Origin: an uncultured Eubacteriales bacterium
GTDB lineage: Bacteria; Bacillota; Clostridia; Oscillospirales; RGIG7773
DNA: 10,039 nt
Direction: 5' to 3'
NCBI GenBank assembly: GCA_934541205.1
Contig: CAKTDK010000055.1
Location: forward strand, 1 to 10,039
Below the pieces are notes generated by a model that did no database searches, was not told the origin of the DNA, and worked only from the letters and a program-made list of their open reading frames with translations. The position numbers and the translations under genes were made by a program. Of this stretch, positions 7,553 through 10,039 are shown one piece after another. How positions within the stretch are numbered: position 1 is the stretch's first letter; each line of letters starts with the position of its first letter.

Positions 7553-8444
7553 TAGGCTCACCGCCTTCTTTTCTGTGCTTTTGTCTTGACAATTCTATTT
7601 TTGACTTTATAACTGGAATTACCATAGCGATTATTATAATAACTGCGGATATAAGCTTTAAATCCTCCGGATCAAATCTCGTAGAAAGCACGAAACTTAT
7701 AATTATTCTGTAAACAACCGCACCGGCAATAACAGATATAATATTCATTAAAATATTTCTTCTTCCGAATATTACCTCTCCTATGGTAAGCGAAGCAATA
7801 CCTATAACTACCATACCCGTACCTATAGTATTTGTAGTAAATCTTTGCTGCTGAGCAATCAAAGCTCCCGATAATCCTACCAGTGCATTTGCAAAAGATA
7901 TGGCAATGAATTTAGTAACATTTGTGTTAATGGAAGAAGACCTTACCATATCTTCATTGTCTCCTGTAGCTCTTATACTAAGTCCCAGCTTGGTTTTAAA
8001 AAAGATAACTATTAAAGCAGTCAAAACAACAACTATTACAGCAGATAAAAATATTATTCCTTCATGCTTACCGAAAACATTTTGAAAAAAAGTAAAAACG
8101 GTATCTTGTTTCTGGGGAATTGAAATATTGGGTTTACTCCCCATTACCTTTAGATTTATTGAATAAAGCGCTGTCATTGTAAGGATTCCTGCAAGTATAG
8201 GCTGAATTTTACAAGCAGTATGTAAAAATGCAGTAAAAGCTCCGGCCAACAATCCCGCAAGCGTTCCCAAAATTATACCTAAAACCGCATTTCCGTTTAC
8301 GGCAAAAACCGCTGAAACCGCCGCTCCCAAAGCAAAGCTTCCGTCTACCGTCAAATCAGGTATATTAAGTATTCTGTAGGTTATAAAAATGCCCATTGCC
8401 ATTATAGCATATATAAGTCCAAGCTCTACTGCAACCGTAAACAT
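7545..8444 (-). CDS. trpY: ABC transporter permease, predicted tryptophan importer
   Basis: This is the inner-membrane subunit of 299 residues. It has about eight to nine hydrophobic segments (roughly 4-24, 36-50, 52-74, 84-97, 119-139, 168-187, 208-224, 230-252 and 262-280) and a positively charged C-terminal tail. ITYRILNIPDLTVDGSFALGA near the N-terminus and the cytoplasmic coupling loop GLSIRATGDNEDMVRSSSIN (about 144-163) mark it as a LIV/ribose-type permease of the COG4120-like group that travels with ABC_sub_bind lipoproteins. It starts 21 bases after the binding-protein gene with GAGGT about 7 bases upstream, and overlaps the ATPase gene by 8 bases, so all three genes form one transcript. 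A single permease gene suggests that the membrane part is a homodimer. Confidence 0.92.
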   Translation of the reverse strand: MFTVAVELGLIYAIMAMGIFITYRILNIPDLTVDGSFALGAAVSAVFAVNGNAVLGIILGTLAGLLAGAFTAFLHTACKIQPILAGILTMTALYSINLKVMGSKPNISIPQKQDTVFTFFQNVFGKHEGIIFLSAVIVVVLTALIVIFFKTKLGLSIRATGDNEDMVRSSSINTNVTKFIAISFANALVGLSGALIAQQQRFTTNTIGTGMVVIGIASLTIGEVIFGRRNILMNIISVIAGAVVYRIIISFVLSTRFDPEDLKLISAVIIIIAMVIPVIKSKIELSRQKHRKEGGEPNA

Positions 8445-8465
8445 TACATTACCTCAATTTCAAAA

Positions 8466-9476
8466 TTATTTTTGCGGAAATAAAACCGTACTGCTGTCAT
8501 TTTTAATCTCATCGGGAATATTAATTCCAAGCGAAGCAGCAGTTTCTGTATTAATATATGTTTTAAAATTATCCATATATTTTACAGGAACTTCCGAAAC
8601 AGCCGCACCGTTTAAAATTTTTACAGCCATATTTGCAGTTTCTTTTCCCAAATCCTCATAATTTATACCTACCGCAGCAAATCCTCCATCGCTTACCATA
8701 GAATCCGCCGCAACATAAACAGGTATTTTCATTTCATTTGCAACGCTTTTTACCTTTTCCATTGCGCTTGCGATTGTATTGTCTATAGGAATAAATATTG
8801 CATCAACTTTTCCTTTTAGAGAAGTAATAGCCTGTTCCAAATCTGATATTTCACTGATTTTTTTATCTTCATAAGTAAAATTGTTATTATCAGCGTATTT
8901 TTTTGCTTCTTCAATTACAGAAACTGAATTGTCTTCTCCTGCGGAATATAAAAATCCAAATCTTTTTACGTCGGGTGTTAATTTTTTGCAAAGCATAAAC
9001 ATCTGGTCAACAGGAATAAGGTCTGATGTTCCGGTAATGTTTGCTTCAGGCTTTTCTGGATTTTCAACTATTTTTGCAGCAACAGGATCTGTAACTGCTG
9101 AAAATACAATAGGAATATCTGTTGTCACAGCCATTGCAGACTGGGCTGACGGAGTTGCAATAGCAATTATCATATCCACTTTTTCCGAAACAAACTGATT
9201 GCATATCATATTCATATTTGACATATCATTCTGCGCATTTTTGAGTATTATCTCTGTATTGCTGTCATCAAATCCGCTGTCTTTTAACTGCTTAACAATT
9301 GAATCACGTATAGTATTCAGCGAGAGATGTTCAAGGATCTGAACAACACCTATTTTATAATGTTTTTCACCTGAACTTTCTTTTTCTTCCGAAACGGTAT
9401 CACCATTTCCGCAAGCTGTTAATAATGAAGCGGTCATAACAACTCCAAGTATCAATGCTAAAATTCTTTTTTTCAT
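8466..9476 (-). CDS. trpX: ABC transporter substrate-binding lipoprotein, predicted tryptophan importer
   Basis: This is the extracellular solute receptor of the importer. The 336-residue protein begins MKKRILALILGVVMTASLLTAC. That is a charged n-region, a hydrophobic core and a lipobox LTAC with Cys22 as the lipidation site. A Ser/Glu-rich linker then leads into YKIGVVQILEHLSLNTIRDS. This opening, with later landmarks such as IATPSAQSA, IPIVFSAVTDP, GTSDLIP and AAVGINYEDLGKETANMA, fits the ABC_sub_bind (PF04392) periplasmic-binding fold. The start at 9476 is set by the signal peptide and by AGGAGG at 9484-9489, 7 bases upstream. The frame remains open to a TTG at 9527, but that stretch is the terminator hairpin. 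Substrate is inferred from the UGG specifier of the leader; the family alone would allow tryptophan or tyrosine, and some members bind other ligands. Confidence 0.93.
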   Translation of the reverse strand: MKKRILALILGVVMTASLLTACGNGDTVSEEKESSGEKHYKIGVVQILEHLSLNTIRDSIVKQLKDSGFDDSNTEIILKNAQNDMSNMNMICNQFVSEKVDMIIAIATPSAQSAMAVTTDIPIVFSAVTDPVAAKIVENPEKPEANITGTSDLIPVDQMFMLCKKLTPDVKRFGFLYSAGEDNSVSVIEEAKKYADNNNFTYEDKKISEISDLEQAITSLKGKVDAIFIPIDNTIASAMEKVKSVANEMKIPVYVAADSMVSDGGFAAVGINYEDLGKETANMAVKILNGAAVSEVPVKYMDNFKTYINTETAASLGINIPDEIKNDSSTVLFPQK

Positions 9477-9497
9477 TTTTTCTCCTCCTAAAATAAC

Positions 9498-9532
9498 AAA
9501 AACGCCTGCCCTTGTTTCCAAGGACAAGCGTT
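9498..9532 (-). terminator. Intrinsic terminator of the T-box leader
   Basis: The RNA strand forms a 14-base-pair stem (AACGCTTGTCCTTG with CAAGGGCAGGCGTT, two G-U pairs) capped by a GAAA tetraloop, followed by five U residues and further U-rich sequence. It lies between the T-box and the ribosome binding site of the lipoprotein gene, as expected for a transcriptional T-box. Its 5' arm begins 17 bases beyond the T-box element and shares no bases with it. Confidence 0.93.
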
Positions 9533-9549
9533 GTATTTAAAAAACAATA

Positions 9550-9565
9550 CCTGCGGTACCACCTT
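9550..9565 (-). promoter_or_regulatory. T-box element (tRNA acceptor-end binding bulge)
   Basis: The RNA reads AAGGUGGUACCGCAGG, matching the conserved AGGGUGGNACCGCGG. The UGGU bulge pairs with the NCCA end of uncharged tRNA. The variable base is U, compatible with an A or, by wobble, a G discriminator. Confidence 0.95.
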
Positions 9566-9659
9566 GATTGATAATATAAAATCATCCATCTTAAATCCTT
9601 TAACGCAGGTTAAACGTTACAGATACTAAACATAAGTTTTTCCCTGTACCCTCAGAGGT

Positions 9660-9662
9660 CCA
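9660..9662 (-). promoter_or_regulatory. T-box specifier codon UGG (tryptophan)
   Basis: In the specifier loop the RNA reads UUCAA-UGG-A-CCUC. The codon is followed by the conserved purine and then by the CCUC strand, which pairs with GAGG on the 5' side of stem I. That register fixes UGG as the codon read by the tRNA anticodon, so the leader responds to tRNA-Trp. Confidence 0.88.
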
Positions 9663-9757
9663 TTGAACAATCAGGTAACTGCCGGATTTCCACCGTCACC
9701 AGCTCTCTTTTAATCCCTTAAAAGCCTTTATATCCTCTTCATCAGTTTTATTTTTAT

Positions 9758-9786
9758 ATTAAATCACATTTAAAGTCTTTTGTCAA
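9758..9786 (-). promoter_or_regulatory. Sigma-A-type promoter of the T-box/ABC transporter operon
   Basis: A perfect TTGACA (9781-9786) and TTTAAT (9758-9763) are separated by 17 bases on the minus strand. Transcription would begin near 9751, just before stem I of the T-box. The -35 box lies 4 bases after the stop codon of the right-edge gene. Confidence 0.85.
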
Positions 9787-9790
9787 TAAA

Positions 9791-10039
9791 TTATTCATTT
9801 ATTTTTTTGAAAAGTTTATATGTTCTTTCAGCAACTTCGGAAATTGCGATAGGATGAAAATCCGGTATACTTGAATAAAGAGTGTCATTAAGAGGCTTTT
9901 TCCATTTGTCCGGTATACCTTTCTCACCGCAGAAAGCGCCCATTACCGAGCCTACTGTCGCGCCGTTGCAGTCAGTGTCCCAACCTCCCTGAACAGACAA
10001 AATAATTGCTTCGTTAAAATCGCCTTTTGAATACTGTAT
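9791..10039 (-). CDS. ADP-ribosylglycohydrolase family protein, C-terminal fragment
   Basis: Only the last 82 residues are in the window, because the reading frame is open to the right edge (IQYSKGDFNEAIILSVQGGWDTDCNGATVGSVMGA). The GGWDTDCN stretch corresponds to the GGDTD(T/C) metal-binding signature near the end of ADP-ribosylglycohydrolases (PF03747), in which the two Asp residues bind a metal ion. The preceding GDFNEAI helix also fits the family. These proteins remove ADP-ribose from proteins or act on related ADP-ribosyl compounds. The substrate cannot be told from this fragment. An internal TTG at 9998-10000 is not the start. No terminator was seen between its stop codon and the T-box promoter. 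Confidence 0.85.
   Translation of the reverse strand: MQYSKGDFNEAIILSVQGGWDTDCNGATVGSVMGAFCGEKGIPDKWKKPLNDTLYSSIPDFHPIAISEVAERTYKLFKKINE

Larger units (their letters stand above)
9490..9751 (-). ncRNA. T-box leader riboswitch, tRNA-Trp sensing
   Basis: This 5' leader measures tRNA charging and lets transcription into the transporter genes proceed when tRNA-Trp is uncharged. Stem I starts near GAUGAAGAGGAUA (about 9731-9743), with GAGG (9734-9737) pairing CCUC (9655-9658). The distal part carries the conserved AGAGAGCUGG and a GGUGGAAAUCC loop closed by GCUGG/CCGGC. UGG lies on the 3' side of the specifier loop, just before A and CCUC. A small stem III can form from UACAG/CUGUA (9644-9648 with 9618-9622). 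The antiterminator pairs ACCUGCG (9604-9610) with CGCAGGU (9549-9555) around the T-box. An intrinsic terminator follows. With its promoter, it accounts for the 314-base stretch between the lipoprotein gene and the right-edge gene. Confidence 0.95.

Noticed and set aside
7900..8661. Plus-strand frames opposite the permease and binding protein as small membrane proteins
   Set aside because: They are complements of membrane-segment and signal codons and have no supported start sites or family resemblance.
9477..9527. A 17-residue N-terminal extension of the lipoprotein starting at TTG 9527
   Set aside because: It is encoded by the terminator hairpin and would place residues before a standard lipoprotein signal peptide.
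9400..9585. A 61-codon minus-strand frame across the T-box and signal-peptide region
   Set aside because: It overlaps the T-box, terminator and start of the lipoprotein gene in another frame, and its Arg/Tyr-rich translation is a shadow.
1..10039. Mobile elements, CRISPR arrays, tRNA or rRNA genes, or a novel defence system
   Set aside because: No transposase, spaced direct repeats, cloverleaf-like sequence or unexplained gene cluster was seen. Nearly every base belongs to a recognised gene or leader.

Overview
The window reads as chromosomal DNA from a low-GC Gram-positive anaerobe, most likely a member of class Clostridia (Bacillota). The reasons are strong AT bias, AGGAGG-type ribosome binding sites, a lipoprotein signal peptide, a tRNA-sensing T-box leader and a PyrR-controlled pyrimidine operon. 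The genus cannot be named from the sequence alone. All supported genes lie on the minus strand, so the window is best read from right to left.

Right edge (9791-10039): the C-terminal end of an ADP-ribosylglycohydrolase-family protein, cut by the window. Next (about 9490-9786) comes a promoter and a complete T-box leader with a UGG (tryptophan) specifier codon, a T-box element and an intrinsic terminator. This leader controls a three-gene ABC transporter at 6758-9476: lipoprotein binding protein, LIV-type permease and ATPase. The families belong to the predicted tryptophan/tyrosine importer group, and the UGG specifier points to tryptophan.

Only 17 bases after the ATPase stop codon, a near-consensus promoter starts a leader with a PyrR binding hairpin and a terminator (6602-6740). 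This leader controls a tight operon, pyrR-pyrC-pyrF-carA-carB, which runs off the left edge inside carB. CarAB makes carbamoyl phosphate, PyrC closes carbamoyl-aspartate to dihydroorotate, PyrF converts OMP to UMP, and PyrR senses UMP/PRPP and attenuates the operon. pyrB, pyrD/pyrK and pyrE are not in the window.

The window therefore holds two co-directional operons, each switched by a transcription-attenuating leader RNA: uncharged tRNA-Trp for the importer and PyrR with uridine nucleotide for pyrimidine synthesis. No mobile element, CRISPR array, tRNA, rRNA or clearly novel system was found. The most useful observations concern regulation: the substrate assignment from the specifier codon, the absence of a terminator between the operons, and the lack of Trp residues in the importer proteins.
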